Shown: positions 16,641 to 25,772, numbered from the stretch's first letter. The stretch: 42,688 nt of DNA from JBDKTH01 sp964558295 (GCA_964558295.1 CAZLDQ010000021.1:1-42688); one strand, 5' to 3'. A program made the numbers and translations. The notes: generated by a model from the sequence alone, not told the origin.

Positions 16641-17215
16641 CTAGTCTCGCCCAGCGAAGGATTCTTGGTGGGAATGTTCACCATAATTCACTGCGTTGGC
16701 ATTCGGCGGGCCCTGTATCGGGACGATCGCATCGAGTCCAATCGCGGCGTTCTCTCGGAGCACTCTCCGCTGTGCCAGTCTTTCGAGATGCTCGCGTTGC
16801 CGGGAGAAGTCTTGCACCTTCCCACGCAACTCGATCATCCGATCACGATACTGCTGATCAACGGGAACCAGTCTGGCAGAATACTCCTTGCGTTTCCCCG
16901 CTTCGTCGAACGACCGAGCAATCTCCAGCAAGTGCGCCCCCCATGGCGTCAGAGATCCTGCATATCCCGATAGGTATGAGGCGGCCGGGCATCAAGATGG
17001 CGCACTCGATAATCGTACCAGCGACGGATCTTCTCACTCCAATCACGATCGGACTTGTGATGGCGGAAGTACCAACGGTTGGAGACGTAGAACGGCTCGT
17101 AGGCCGCCGCCACTTGATACAGTGTGAACCATGGCTGGATCCGGATTTCTCGATATCGAGGATCGTAGTAATCACCAAAATCGTAGTGACTGTAGGCTGG
17201 CCGGCAGACGAGGTG
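16641..17215 (-). pseudogene. Frameshifted planctomycete hypothetical protein
   Basis: On the minus strand an open stretch from 17215 to a TGA at 16949 encodes a Tyr/Arg/Trp-rich sequence: YYDPRYREIRIQPWF, then VSNRWYFRHHKSDRDW, EKIRRWYDYRVRHLDARPPHTYRDMQ. There is no start codon; a stop lies just upstream. Exactly at the TGA, a shift to another frame continues sensibly with LLEIARSFDEAGKRKEYSARL and a charged helix (DRMIELRGKVQDFSRQREHLERLA) to 16641. This resembles large planctomycete proteins of unknown function with RDP.W/ARPPRT motifs followed by a coiled-coil, but I cannot name the family. The 5' end and a clean frame are lost. Confidence 0.65.
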
Positions 17216-17306
17216 CTAGGATATAACGTGAACGTCAACGGTATTGGTCTCCGTTCGTTGCCTCCATGACTATCACTAGGATTCGACTATAAAGAAAGGG
17301 ATTCCG

Positions 17307-18413
17307 ATGACATCCTTTCGTCGGCGCACGTTTCTTGGGTCGCTTCTTTCGACTTGTTCCCTTTCCAGGATACTCCGTTCCGAAGAGCTACCGGGAGCCA
17401 TAAGAGACGTTCCCTGGCTTGCCGAAGTGCACGAACGGCCAAGGCAGCTTCCTGCCGACGCCCCTCGCCTCGCTCCCCTCTTGGTCGAGGCCGACGGTCG
17501 CACAATCACGACTTTGGCCGCCTGGAATCGCAAGCGGCAGGAGTTGCGCCGATGGTGGCTCGACTTATTGCACCCCTTGAAGGTTCAACGGAGCGGAGTG
17601 CCCCGGTTGGAGGTTCTTGATGAAGACCGACCCAGTCACAAGGTGGTGCGGCAATTGGTTCGCTACGAGGTCGAACCAGGACTTCCCACGGATGCCTACC
17701 TACTGAAACCGCGACAAACCGCGTCGCAGTGTCCAGGCGTCGTCGCATTGCATTCCACGACCGACGACACGATCCACCAACCGGCCGGGATTCGGGGCCA
17801 ACCGGAGAAAGCCTTCGGGCTCAAGCTGGCTGAACGGGGTTTTGTGGCATTCTGCCCCTGTAATTTCCTGTGGCCTGACGGGCGGAAGATCGCCACCCGG
17901 AAGGCCGTCGAGGACTTGCGGGCAAGACATCCGGGTTGCACTGGAATGGCAAAGATGCTGTTTGATGCCATGGTGGCTTTGGACATCCTTGCCAGCCAGC
18001 CGGAGGTGGACGCCCAAAGGCTGAGCGTTGTGGGCCATTCTCTGGGGGCCAAGGAAGCATTCTATCTCGCGGCATTCGACGAACGAGTCAAAGTGGCAGT
18101 AAGCAGCGAAGGCGGGATTGGGACACGGTTTTCCAATTGGGAAGCCCCTTGGTATTTGGGTGAGACGGTGAAACAAGACATGGGCCATGAGCACCATGAG
18201 TTGTTGGCACTGGTGGCTCCCCGTGCCTTTCTGCTGGTTGGCGGCGATGCGGCCGACGGTGCGCGTAGTTGGCCATTCATTGAAGCCGTGCTTCCGGTTT
18301 ACCGCCTCTATGGCGGAGAGCCCCGCGTCGGCCTTTTGAACCACCGGCAGGGGCATAGCGTGCCTCCTGAAGCCGAGCAGCGGCTTTACCAGTGGATCGA
18401 GACTTATGTCTGA
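17307..18413 (+). CDS. Exported alpha/beta hydrolase (dienelactone hydrolase/AXE1-like)
   Basis: 368 residues. The start SFRRRTFLGSLLSTCSL looks like a Tat or Sec signal. The hydrolase domain runs from about residue 110: strand GVVALHST (oxyanion region), nucleophile elbow GHSLGAKEA, acid in LLVGGDAADG and histidine in NHRQGHSVPP. All three triad residues are present. Related planctomycete proteins are annotated as acetyl xylan esterase-like, and the substrate is unknown. The ribosome site is AAAGGGA, about eight bases before the ATG. No same-strand partner is closer than 150 bases. Confidence 0.8.
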   Translation: MTSFRRRTFLGSLLSTCSLSRILRSEELPGAIRDVPWLAEVHERPRQLPADAPRLAPLLVEADGRTITTLAAWNRKRQELRRWWLDLLHPLKVQRSGVPRLEVLDEDRPSHKVVRQLVRYEVEPGLPTDAYLLKPRQTASQCPGVVALHSTTDDTIHQPAGIRGQPEKAFGLKLAERGFVAFCPCNFLWPDGRKIATRKAVEDLRARHPGCTGMAKMLFDAMVALDILASQPEVDAQRLSVVGHSLGAKEAFYLAAFDERVKVAVSSEGGIGTRFSNWEAPWYLGETVKQDMGHEHHELLALVAPRAFLLVGGDAADGARSWPFIEAVLPVYRLYGGEPRVGLLNHRQGHSVPPEAEQRLYQWIETYV

Positions 18414-18566
18414 TCGAACGAGCGACCGCGTCTTCCTCAGGACGGGAAGCAGATGAGGGTACCTCAGCCGAATCCTGAGAGCACCTTAGTAGGAAAACCG
18501 AACTGCGAACCTGCCTTTTCCTGATGCACAAATTCGCGGCGTCAGTCCTAGAATGAGGAACCAGAA

Positions 18567-19667
18567 ATGGTTATCTCCGCCGACACCCACGATCGGGCAA
18601 CGGCGGTTTCGCTTTGGTTCTTGAATCCACCAGCTAAGGATGAAACGATGCGGATATCGCAAGAGCAGTTGAGTGATGCCTCCGGTTCTCCGAAGATTGT
18701 CGCTTGTTCTGCGGTGATGCACACCGTGTTGGAGGAGCTCTGCCGCACCGCCCAGACCGACGCCACCGTCCTCGTGACCGGCGAATCGGGAACGGGAAAG
18801 AAATTGGTGGCTGAGGCGATCCATCGCCAGAGCCGGCGGCGCAATGGTCCGTTCATGGCAGTCAATATCACCGCCGTGCCGGAGACTTTAGTAGAAAGCG
18901 AACTATTTGGCCACGTCGAAGGCGCCTTCCCGGGAGCGGCTTGCTCGCGGGTGGGCCTATTTGAGGCAGCCGACGGCGGCACCCTGTTTATTGACGAGAT
19001 CGGCGATTTGAAGCTGGCGTCCCAGGCAAAGCTGCTACGGGTTCTGGAGAATCATCTTGTCACCCCGATCGGGAGCAATACCAACCACAGAGTCGACGTC
19101 CGCGTCATCGCCGCCACCAATTGCAATCTGGAAACGATGGTTGCCGAGGGGCGTTTTCGCGAGGATCTTTATTACCGTCTGAATGTGATCAGCATCGCTG
19201 TACCTCCGTTGCGTCGGCGTCGCGAAGACATTGCCCTTCTGGTCGAACACTTCATCGAGGAGATCTGCCGCGCGAACAGCAAACCTCGCTTGACCGCCGA
19301 TCCGCAATTGATTCATTTTCTCGAATCCTATGACTGGCCAGGCAATGTTCGCCAATTGCGCAACTGTATCGAAAGCATGATCATCCTTTCGCAGGCCCCA
19401 ACCCTGACGGTCGACGACTTGCCGGCGATGATCCGCAATAGTCAGCCGAATATGGCGTTCCAGTTCGAAATGCCCCAGGGCCTCACCCTGGCCGATGTGG
19501 TCAAGGCGGCCGTCCTGCAAACACTCGACCGTCTGGACGGCAATCGAACTCAAGCGGCTCACTCACTGGGCATCTCCGTTCGTACCCTCCAGCGTAAACT
19601 GAAGCTCTGGCAGCATGGTCCCCGCCCCCACGACGTCAAGAAACTCGAAACCCTTTCGACCAGTTAG
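18567..19667 (+). CDS. Sigma-54-type AAA+ activator with altered GAFTGA loop
   Basis: 366 residues; GAGGA lies seven bases before the ATG at 18567. A short N-terminus without a receiver or GAF/PAS domain leads to the AAA+ core: Walker A GESGTGKK (about 72-79), Walker B LFIDEIGD, arginine finger region REDLYYRLNV, and a C-terminal Fis-type HTH (NRTQAAHSLGISVRTLQRKL). The L1 loop, normally GAFTGA and the point of contact with sigma-54, reads GAFPGA (residues 119-124; CCG at 18930). Proline for threonine is expected to hamper sigma-54 contact in well-studied family members. It may be a sigma-54-independent regulator, as TyrR is, or have a compensated partner. Confidence 0.85.
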   Translation: MVISADTHDRATAVSLWFLNPPAKDETMRISQEQLSDASGSPKIVACSAVMHTVLEELCRTAQTDATVLVTGESGTGKKLVAEAIHRQSRRRNGPFMAVNITAVPETLVESELFGHVEGAFPGAACSRVGLFEAADGGTLFIDEIGDLKLASQAKLLRVLENHLVTPIGSNTNHRVDVRVIAATNCNLETMVAEGRFREDLYYRLNVISIAVPPLRRRREDIALLVEHFIEEICRANSKPRLTADPQLIHFLESYDWPGNVRQLRNCIESMIILSQAPTLTVDDLPAMIRNSQPNMAFQFEMPQGLTLADVVKAAVLQTLDRLDGNRTQAAHSLGISVRTLQRKLKLWQHGPRPHDVKKLETLSTS

Positions 19668-20016
19668 GCCGCGTTGGGGGATGGCCGTCTCGCCTGTCGC
19701 TGTATGGCAGGTGAGGGGCATACACCATGACAAGCGGCAGGCAGGAAAGCCCCTGTTCGCGTCTGGCTGGCATCCAACCATGTTGATCTTCGAATAGTCA
19801 AAAGCGCGGCCAATTCACCCTTCCGGCGAAGAAGAAAACGGCCGTATGGGGATTCCATTCACGTCCTGCACCCTGATTCTCCAGTCAGTTTCGGCATGCA
19901 ACTTGCAGAGACATTTTGGCAATTCAAATTTCCTTCCGGTAAAGCATGAAACGGGGCACTCTTTTTGGTCCCCGCGGCTTCCGGCCAATCAGTTCGGGCG
20001 CCCTGGACGAGGACGG
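19668..20016. other. Intergenic stretch between activator and PP2C-like gene
   Basis: No supported gene. The PP2C frame is open upstream to 19846 but that part has no homologous motif. A hairpin at 19689-19715 follows the activator stop. Confidence 0.4.
19689..19715 (+). terminator. Hairpin after the activator gene
   Basis: CTCGCCTG and CAGGTGAG pair over eight bases (one G-U) with an eleven-base loop, about 20 bases after the stop. No T-run follows, so it may stabilise the 3' end rather than terminate. Confidence 0.3.
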
Positions 20017-20940
20017 ATGGTGGACGCAAACGCTTTTCCTGTTCGTGCACACGGCCAAATCATCTGTTATGGTTTATCCGATGCCAGGGGGGGGCACAAC
20101 CTCAATGCGGACCAGTTTCTGATCGCCGACTTTCGGAAACTGCTGTTCGTCAATCGTTCAAGCCCCGTTGCGAATGAGCGGAGTCGCTTCTACGGAAGTG
20201 CACATGGACAACTCCTAATGGTAGCCGATGGAGCGGGAAGTGGCCTGGCGGGCCCAATGGCCAGCAGCATCGTCGTGGACCGCATGACGGATCATCTGCT
20301 CCGCCGAACGGATCTCTCGCCCCACACTGTCGGGGTTAGTCACCGCCCCAGAATGCAAGCGGAATTCCGCTCGGCATTTCTGGCATGTCGCGAGTTGCTC
20401 AGGACTGTGGCGGCCACGAATCCGCAACTCCGCTGCATGAGCACCACACTGACGATGGCCTATATCGTCTGGCCGCAGTTGCATCTCGTCCATGTCGGTG
20501 ACAGTCGCTGCTATCTCTACCGCAATGCGCGATTACGGCGGCTCACCACCGATCACACGGTGGCCGAGAGAATGGTCCAAGCCGGCGTGCTCAGTCCGGA
20601 ACGCGTGCGATACTCGCCCTGGCGCAACGTTCTCTGGAAAGCCATCGGCGTGGACGGGGCCGATACCGACCCGGACGTGCAACAGATCCACCTGATGGTC
20701 GATGATTTCCTGCTGCTCTGCACGGCGGGCTTGACGCGATACGTTGAAGAGACGGAGCTCACAGAGGTTTTGGAAGCGGCTCCCAATCCGGAGGAGGTCT
20801 GTCATCGTCTCATCGCCAAGGCGAAGGAAGCGGGGGGGAGCGACAACATTACGGTGGTCGCGGCCCGGCTACGAAAGCGTCCTGTCCGTGAGCCTTCCAT
20901 GTCGGTTGGAACAACACGACAAGATATGCCGGCTACATGA
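20017..20940 (+). CDS. PP2C-like protein with lost metal-site residues
   Basis: 307 residues from the ATG at 20017 (GAGGA just before it). The PP2C/SpoIIE fold is evident: ADQFLIADF, LLMVADGAGSG (Asp71-Gly72, the main metal motif), VHVGDSRCYLYR, HTVAERMVQAGVL and GSDNITVVAARL. Two key positions are altered. The usual NED reads NAD (Ala31), and the usual CSDGL or CTDGL reads CTAGL (Ala237). In PP2C the Asp at the latter position binds a catalytic metal. The protein may be a weak phosphatase or a pseudo-phosphatase binding a phosphoprotein. A related copy lies at 27127-27969 with other lesions. It sits between two AAA+ activators, suggesting a signalling role. Confidence 0.82.
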   Translation: MVDANAFPVRAHGQIICYGLSDARGGHNLNADQFLIADFRKLLFVNRSSPVANERSRFYGSAHGQLLMVADGAGSGLAGPMASSIVVDRMTDHLLRRTDLSPHTVGVSHRPRMQAEFRSAFLACRELLRTVAATNPQLRCMSTTLTMAYIVWPQLHLVHVGDSRCYLYRNARLRRLTTDHTVAERMVQAGVLSPERVRYSPWRNVLWKAIGVDGADTDPDVQQIHLMVDDFLLLCTAGLTRYVEETELTEVLEAAPNPEEVCHRLIAKAKEAGGSDNITVVAARLRKRPVREPSMSVGTTRQDMPAT

Positions 20941-21238
20941 GAGTCCGATCACGTCCTGTTGAGCGGTCTGTGCGTCACCGCCATTCTGCATCCGTGGGAA
21001 AACGGCCTTGCCCCCTCTCGCCCATGTGCCCCCCTGCTCGATAGCCGCTTGCCCCGTCGGGGCTCATCGCGATAATCATTTGTGGCGCCTGTCCCTGAGA
21101 CTTGTCAGGGGGGCTGGTACCGCATCTCGTAGCCGGACGGGTGGAGAGCTCGTATGGAGTGGTCCTGGCTGCCAGGACAGCTTGCTGGCATTGGTGTCTA
21201 CCCGCACTGGACGTTTGCGACTCTGGGAGCGGTGTGCA
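20941..21238. other. Gap with hairpin before the response regulator
   Basis: No gene supported. CCCTGA (21093-21098) pairs with TCAGGG (21105-21110). The upstream-extended open frame of the next gene crosses this region but does not look coding. Confidence 0.35.
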
Positions 21239-22711
21239 ATGTCAACACTTCTTGTTGTGGACGATGACCGTGCGGTCCTCCACTTGGTTGCCCAGGCATT
21301 CACGGATACGGAGGTCAAGGTCTTGACGGCGAGCACGGGCGCCGACTGCCTAGCGGCCCTGCGTCAGCACCATCCGGACGTGATTCTCCTGGACATCATG
21401 CTCCCTGGCACGTCGGGACTGGACGTTTTTCGACAGATTCACGAGATCGATCCGCGATTGCCCGTGGTTTTCATTACCGCCGGCGGCACGAGCGACACGG
21501 TGATCGAGGCAATGAAACTCGGTGCCCATGATTATCTGATGAAACCACTGAATCTCGCGCGAATCCAACAACTCGTCTCGCAAGCGCTCGAAATGCGGCG
21601 TCTGATGCACGTGCAGGTCAGCATCCCTGAGGCCGAGTTGAAGGCCTACGCCCAAGCTGGTGACATGCTCATTGGCCGTAGTCCGGAGATGCAGGAGGTC
21701 TACAAGGCCGTGGGGCGTGTTGCCCCCCAAGATGTCACGGTTCTGATCCGCGGCGAAAGCGGTACGGGGAAGGAACTCGTGGCACGGGCGATCTATCATC
21801 ACAGCAAACGAGCCACCAAATCGTTTCTTGCCGTGAACTGCGCGGCAATCACTGAATCGCTTCTGGAGAGCGAATTGTTCGGTTACGAGAAAGGCGCCTT
21901 TACCGGTGCCGATCAACGACGAATCGGCAAGTTTGAGCAGTGCAACGGGGGCACGATCTTCCTGGACGAGGTCGGCGACATGTCCCCCCTGGTACAGAGC
22001 AAGGTGCTGCGAGTCCTTCAGGAACAGCGGTTCGAACGGGTCGGCGGGAACGAAACCATCCACACGGACGTGCGCATTATCGCGGCCACCAACCGTGATC
22101 TTGAGGCGATGGTCAACGATGGCCGGTTCCGTTCTGATCTCTATTACCGTTTGAACGGCTTCACCATCGACCTGCCGCCGCTCAGGAAGCACACCAGCGA
22201 CTTGGTGGTATTGATCGAGTATTTCCTCGCCCGCTTCAGTCGCGAACTGGGGAAAGAGCCGCATACGATTGCGCCCGAGGCAATGGCGATGCTCACGCGT
22301 TATCCATGGCCGGGCAACGTCCGGGAGCTGCAGAGCGTTCTGCGACAATCGCTCCTCCAGGCCACCGGACCGGTGATCATTCCCGATTTCCTTCCCGAGA
22401 CGGTCCGGGGAGCCCCCATCGCCCCCCGCCATGCCGCACCGGAAGGGCTTCCCGTCGACGAGTTGCAGCGGTTCATTGACCGCCGTTTGGAGGCGGGCTC
22501 CAACAATCTCTATGCAGAGGCTCTCGAGTTGATGGAGAAGTATTTGTTGACGCGTGTCTTGCGTCTGACTGAAGGCAACCAGTCCAAGGCCGCCGCCCTG
22601 TTAGGAATCACGCGAGGAAGCCTGCGCAACAAAATCCGTATCTTGGGAATCTCCATCGACCAGATCGTTCGCATCGAGAACCAGCCGCCGTCACACCTCG
22701 ACGTGCGATAA
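21239..22711 (+). CDS. NtrC-family sigma-54 response regulator
   Basis: 490 residues from the ATG at 21239, with GGGAG about ten bases before it. Receiver domain 1-120: acidic pair VVDDD, phospho-acceptor Asp52 in VILLDIMLPG, and lysine in YLMKPL. AAA+ domain about 155-390: Walker A GESGTGKE, an intact GAFTGA loop (219-224), Walker B TIFLDEVGD and RSDLYYRLNG. C-terminal Fis-type HTH: GNQSKAAALLGITRGSLRNKI. It should activate sigma-54 promoters when phosphorylated. No dedicated kinase adjoins it on the same strand; the hybrid kinase is convergent (22733-25057), with only 21 bases between the two stops. This full-length copy makes the altered loop of the 18567 activator stand out. Confidence 0.93.
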   Translation: MSTLLVVDDDRAVLHLVAQAFTDTEVKVLTASTGADCLAALRQHHPDVILLDIMLPGTSGLDVFRQIHEIDPRLPVVFITAGGTSDTVIEAMKLGAHDYLMKPLNLARIQQLVSQALEMRRLMHVQVSIPEAELKAYAQAGDMLIGRSPEMQEVYKAVGRVAPQDVTVLIRGESGTGKELVARAIYHHSKRATKSFLAVNCAAITESLLESELFGYEKGAFTGADQRRIGKFEQCNGGTIFLDEVGDMSPLVQSKVLRVLQEQRFERVGGNETIHTDVRIIAATNRDLEAMVNDGRFRSDLYYRLNGFTIDLPPLRKHTSDLVVLIEYFLARFSRELGKEPHTIAPEAMAMLTRYPWPGNVRELQSVLRQSLLQATGPVIIPDFLPETVRGAPIAPRHAAPEGLPVDELQRFIDRRLEAGSNNLYAEALELMEKYLLTRVLRLTEGNQSKAAALLGITRGSLRNKIRILGISIDQIVRIENQPPSHLDVR

Positions 22712-22732
22712 GAGAGGTGAAGTCCCGCGGCC

Positions 22733-25057
22733 TCAGGCCTTGAACAAGTCGCTGATCGAGGTCAGGGCTTCCTTCAACCGCATCATCTCGTGTTCGAGTT
22801 GGTCAACCGCATCAAGCTCTGTGGAGAGGGTGCCATTGTGTGCGAGTTGCTCAACCCGACGCGCGGCGGCTACGGCATCGCGAGCTTCGAAATTGGCAGC
22901 CAACCCCTTCAGACTGTGGGCGACACGTTCGACTTGCTGGTTATCCTTCTCCTTGACTCCCTGATGCAACTGTTCAATCAGTTCGTGGGAGTCGCGGAAA
23001 AAGAACTTGGCCAGATCCTGCAGGAGGCGATAGTTTCCTCGCAGGCGGGCCAGGGCAATGTGCGGATAGAAGACCGGCGTTCGGGACCGATCGTCATCGT
23101 TCTCAACACCATACGATTCCGCGTCCATTGCCTCCTCCCCGAGGTCCGTCACCAGCCTCGTTCCATACCGCTCCACCAGACTCATCACTTCGTCCACATC
23201 AATCGGCTTGGAGATGTAATCGTCCATGCCGGCCTCCAAGCATCGTTCGCGATCACCGTTCAAAGCATGGGCGGTCAAGGCCAGAATGGGCACATGGGCG
23301 CCGGTGTTGGCCTCAAAGGACCGGATAAGCTTGGTTGCCTGGAAGCCATCCACCTCCGGCATCTGAACGTCCATCAGGATCACATCGTACGACTCACGTT
23401 GAAACCACTCGACAGCCTCCCTTCCGTTCACCACTCCGCGAACGCTGTGCCCACGGCTGGTTAAAATTGTCCGAATCACCTCTTGATTGGCGGCCATATC
23501 TTCAGCGACGAGTATCCGCAATGCCCTGACCGGCGCCGGCGGTTCGGATTTCGCAACGCCATCGGCCATCGTCTCCCAGTGGTCACTCAAAGCGGTCAAG
23601 ATCGCGTCGAGCAATCCCGATTGCAGGATCGGTTTGTCCAGATGAGTTGTCAGCGTCAATCCTCGACACCGTTCGCCGAACGCGTGCCGTTCGGATGGAG
23701 ACATCGCCAGGATCATCGCTCTCCCGGCGGGCATCTGCTGGATCGTCTCGGCTAGGGCAAAGCCGTCCTCACCGTCCAGCACAGGGTCAAGAATCACTAT
23801 CGGGAAGCTATCACCACGGGCGGCGGCGATGTCGAGTTCGTCGAGTGCGGCCTTGCCACAGGCCACGACGACCGGCTTCATTCCCCAACTAGTCAGCGTA
23901 TCGGCAATGAGTCGTCGGGTGGCAGCGTTAGCACAAATGACGAGGACCTCCACTCCCTGAAGCCGGTTCAACGGAATCTCGCGCTCGTGGAGGCTCGGCC
24001 CCAACGTGGATTGGACCGGGAAACGAGCCGTGAAATGGAAGGTGCTCCCTTTCCCCAACTCACTTTCCATCCAGAGCCGCCCCCCCATCATCGACACCAG
24101 TTCCGATACGATGGCCAGTCCCAAGCCTGTCCCGCCGAACAGTCGGGTCGTCGACGGATCCGCCTGGATAAACGGTGCAAAGATCCGCCTCTGGTCCTCC
24201 GGGGAGATGCCAATTCCGGTGTCTGCGACCGAAAACCACAGACAGACCTCCTCTGCCATGCGTGATTCAACAGCCACACGAACTACAACCTCCCCCTTAA
24301 CGGTGAACTTCACGGCATTGCCTACGAGGTTGGCCACAACCTGTCGCAGCCGCTGGGGATCTCCCACCAAACGATCTGGCACATCGTCGGCCACCTGAAG
24401 GTCCAACTCCAAGCCCTTCTGATCAGCCTGCGCGATGAACGACCGGATCGTAGCGTCCAAAGTTGTCCGCAGGTTAAAGGGGGTGCATTCCAGAACAAAC
24501 CCACCGGAATCCATTTTGGAAAAGTCGAGAATGTCGTTCAACAATCGCAGCAAGACGTCCGCCGACTCTTTGGCCGTGCGCAGGTAGTGGCGAACCTTTG
24601 GGGAAATCTCCTCTTTGAGAGCAACCTCCACCATCCCGATAATCGCGTTCATTGGCGTGCGTAACTCGTGACTGATGTTGGCCACGAAATCGATGTTACG
24701 ACGGCTAGGCCGCTCGTTGCAATCGCGTTCCGGGTGACAGTCCCCTAGACCGGTAGTCGGAGTGACCTGTTCTTCAGGATCAGTATGCATCACGAGTGGA
24801 ATCACCTCACTTCCTGCCGATTCGGATTCCTCATGCTCCGGGAGCCTGAGGCATTTTGACTCGCTTGCCGCTTTAGATGCCCGCCGCATGCCGTGACGTT
24901 GCGCGCTCGAACTGATCCGGAAGGTCGTTGTCGCCACTGAAGGAAACGAAAGAGCCTGCCTGAACACCGACACGAGAATCAGATCGTCAAGCTGCGAAAG
25001 GGGCTGATCTTGAAATACATCCCGAGAGAAGGCTGCCTCCCCTCTCACACGAAGCAA
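22733..25057 (-). CDS. Hybrid sensor kinase HisKA-HATPase-REC-REC-Hpt (GacS/BarA type)
   Basis: 774 residues if it starts at TTG 25057, 15 bases after csrA stops. A better ribosome site (GAGGTG) supports ATG 24790 (MHTDPEEQ), giving 685 residues. Order: HisKA with ISHELRTPMN (His130 in the long form); HATPase with NAVKF, DTGIGI and GGTGLGLAI; a degenerate receiver (acidic pair replaced by CAN, but LDPVLDG kept); an intact receiver (VILMDVQMPEVDG, KP); and an Hpt domain (VERVAHSLKGLAANF). This is the tripartite phosphorelay layout of GacS/BarA, but there is no HAMP domain or clear transmembrane sensor, so it is probably cytoplasmic. The adjacent csrA and GacA-like regulator suggest the relay's target. 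Confidence 0.9.
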   Translation of the reverse strand: MLRVRGEAAFSRDVFQDQPLSQLDDLILVSVFRQALSFPSVATTTFRISSSAQRHGMRRASKAASESKCLRLPEHEESESAGSEVIPLVMHTDPEEQVTPTTGLGDCHPERDCNERPSRRNIDFVANISHELRTPMNAIIGMVEVALKEEISPKVRHYLRTAKESADVLLRLLNDILDFSKMDSGGFVLECTPFNLRTTLDATIRSFIAQADQKGLELDLQVADDVPDRLVGDPQRLRQVVANLVGNAVKFTVKGEVVVRVAVESRMAEEVCLWFSVADTGIGISPEDQRRIFAPFIQADPSTTRLFGGTGLGLAIVSELVSMMGGRLWMESELGKGSTFHFTARFPVQSTLGPSLHEREIPLNRLQGVEVLVICANAATRRLIADTLTSWGMKPVVVACGKAALDELDIAAARGDSFPIVILDPVLDGEDGFALAETIQQMPAGRAMILAMSPSERHAFGERCRGLTLTTHLDKPILQSGLLDAILTALSDHWETMADGVAKSEPPAPVRALRILVAEDMAANQEVIRTILTSRGHSVRGVVNGREAVEWFQRESYDVILMDVQMPEVDGFQATKLIRSFEANTGAHVPILALTAHALNGDRERCLEAGMDDYISKPIDVDEVMSLVERYGTRLVTDLGEEAMDAESYGVENDDDRSRTPVFYPHIALARLRGNYRLLQDLAKFFFRDSHELIEQLHQGVKEKDNQQVERVAHSLKGLAANFEARDAVAAARRVEQLAHNGTLSTELDAVDQLEHEMMRLKEALTSISDLFKA

Positions 25058-25071
25058 GGAATTACCACGGA

Positions 25072-25260
25072 CTAAGATGTTACATTGGACGACATTGCCT
25101 TCGGGCCGGTGTGCTGCGGGAGTTCCGCACGACGGACGCCAATCTCACGTGGGGCCGAGATCGCCAAACGCGCGCGTCCCCCTGCGATCTTGACCAATTT
25201 GATGCGGATGTTCTCCGCAATGATAATCTCTTCATTCACCTTCCTCGACAAGACCAACAT
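25072..25260 (-). CDS. csrA: CsrA, RNA-binding global regulator
   Basis: 62 residues. It begins MLVLSRKVNEEIIIAENIRI, continues KLVKIAGGRARLAISAPREI, and has VRRAEL at the RNA-binding end of beta-5. These are all core CsrA positions, including the Arg44 equivalent in VRR. It should dimerise and bind GGA motifs in leaders, blocking or stabilising mRNAs. AAGGAGG lies seven bases before the ATG. The kinase gene follows at once on the same strand, so the two are probably co-transcribed. A fliW gene, a frequent csrA partner, is not in this window. The C-terminal tail after residue 46 is not conserved. Confidence 0.93.
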   Translation of the reverse strand: MLVLSRKVNEEIIIAENIRIKLVKIAGGRARLAISAPREIGVRRAELPQHTGPKAMSSNVTS

Positions 25261-25771
25261 GCTCAGCCCTCCTTGCGGCGTTTCTTGCCACGGCCCAACA
25301 GCTTACGAGGTGTCCGCTGCGGCAATACCTCATGAACTCTATGACCTGCCCTTCCCGAGTGCAATCGGATGAAACACGGAAGGCCGGTCGGGAGGGGCCG
25401 CGCAAGGGCATAAGAATTTCCCCTACCTCTTTGGATGTGGCTCCTGCGGTCGAGCAGCGTCCTTTCGGCCTAGCCACAGCTTTCTTCAGAACTCATTTTA
25501 GCACACGCCCCATGGGTGGTCTCTCCACGTTTTCTCGCCCTCAGACGCATGAATCGTAGGGGTAGGGGCTTTTGCCCCGTGAGCATACACGCCACTTGGC
25601 GTTTCGACGGACATCGCCTGCCAACCCCCTTCGAGCGACAGTCCGATGGGTTGGCCGCCGAAAGTTCTCTTCAGCAGACTCTTTATTTATCGAACGGCTG
25701 TGGTATAAATAATGCGCTGCACAGGAGGGTGGATCGCAGCAAACGCATGGATAACGGCAAATAGGAGTAGG
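25261..25771. other. Divergent regulatory region between csrA and the response regulator
   Basis: About 510 bases without a supported gene. It contains GGGGC-TTTT-GCCCC (near 25563-25577), a -10-like TATAAA at 25704, and a GGA-rich leader for the regulator. On the plus strand 25365-25400 has three further GGA triplets. I cannot show a CsrB-like RNA here. Confidence 0.5.
25682..25709 (+). promoter_or_regulatory. Possible promoter of the response regulator
   Basis: TATAAA (25704-25709), extended as GGTATAAATAAT, is a good -10 element. The candidate -35 TTTATT (25682-25687) is weak, with a 16-base spacer. The transcript would start near 25716. Confidence 0.35.
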
Positions 25772-25772
25772 A
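25721..25772 (+). promoter_or_regulatory. GGA-rich mRNA leader, candidate CsrA-binding region
   Basis: Five GGA triplets occur in 52 bases just before the regulator's start codon: 25724, 25731, 25749, 25764 and 25770. The last two form or touch the ribosome site (AGGAGTAGGATG). CsrA recognises GGA, often in leaders overlapping the ribosome site. The neighbouring csrA makes direct control plausible. Triplets only; loops were not folded. Confidence 0.45.

Noticed and set aside
25365..25400. Possible CsrB/RsmZ-like small RNA with GGA motifs between csrA and the regulator
   Set aside because: Only three GGA triplets, no clear promoter, hairpin series or terminator to support a small RNA.
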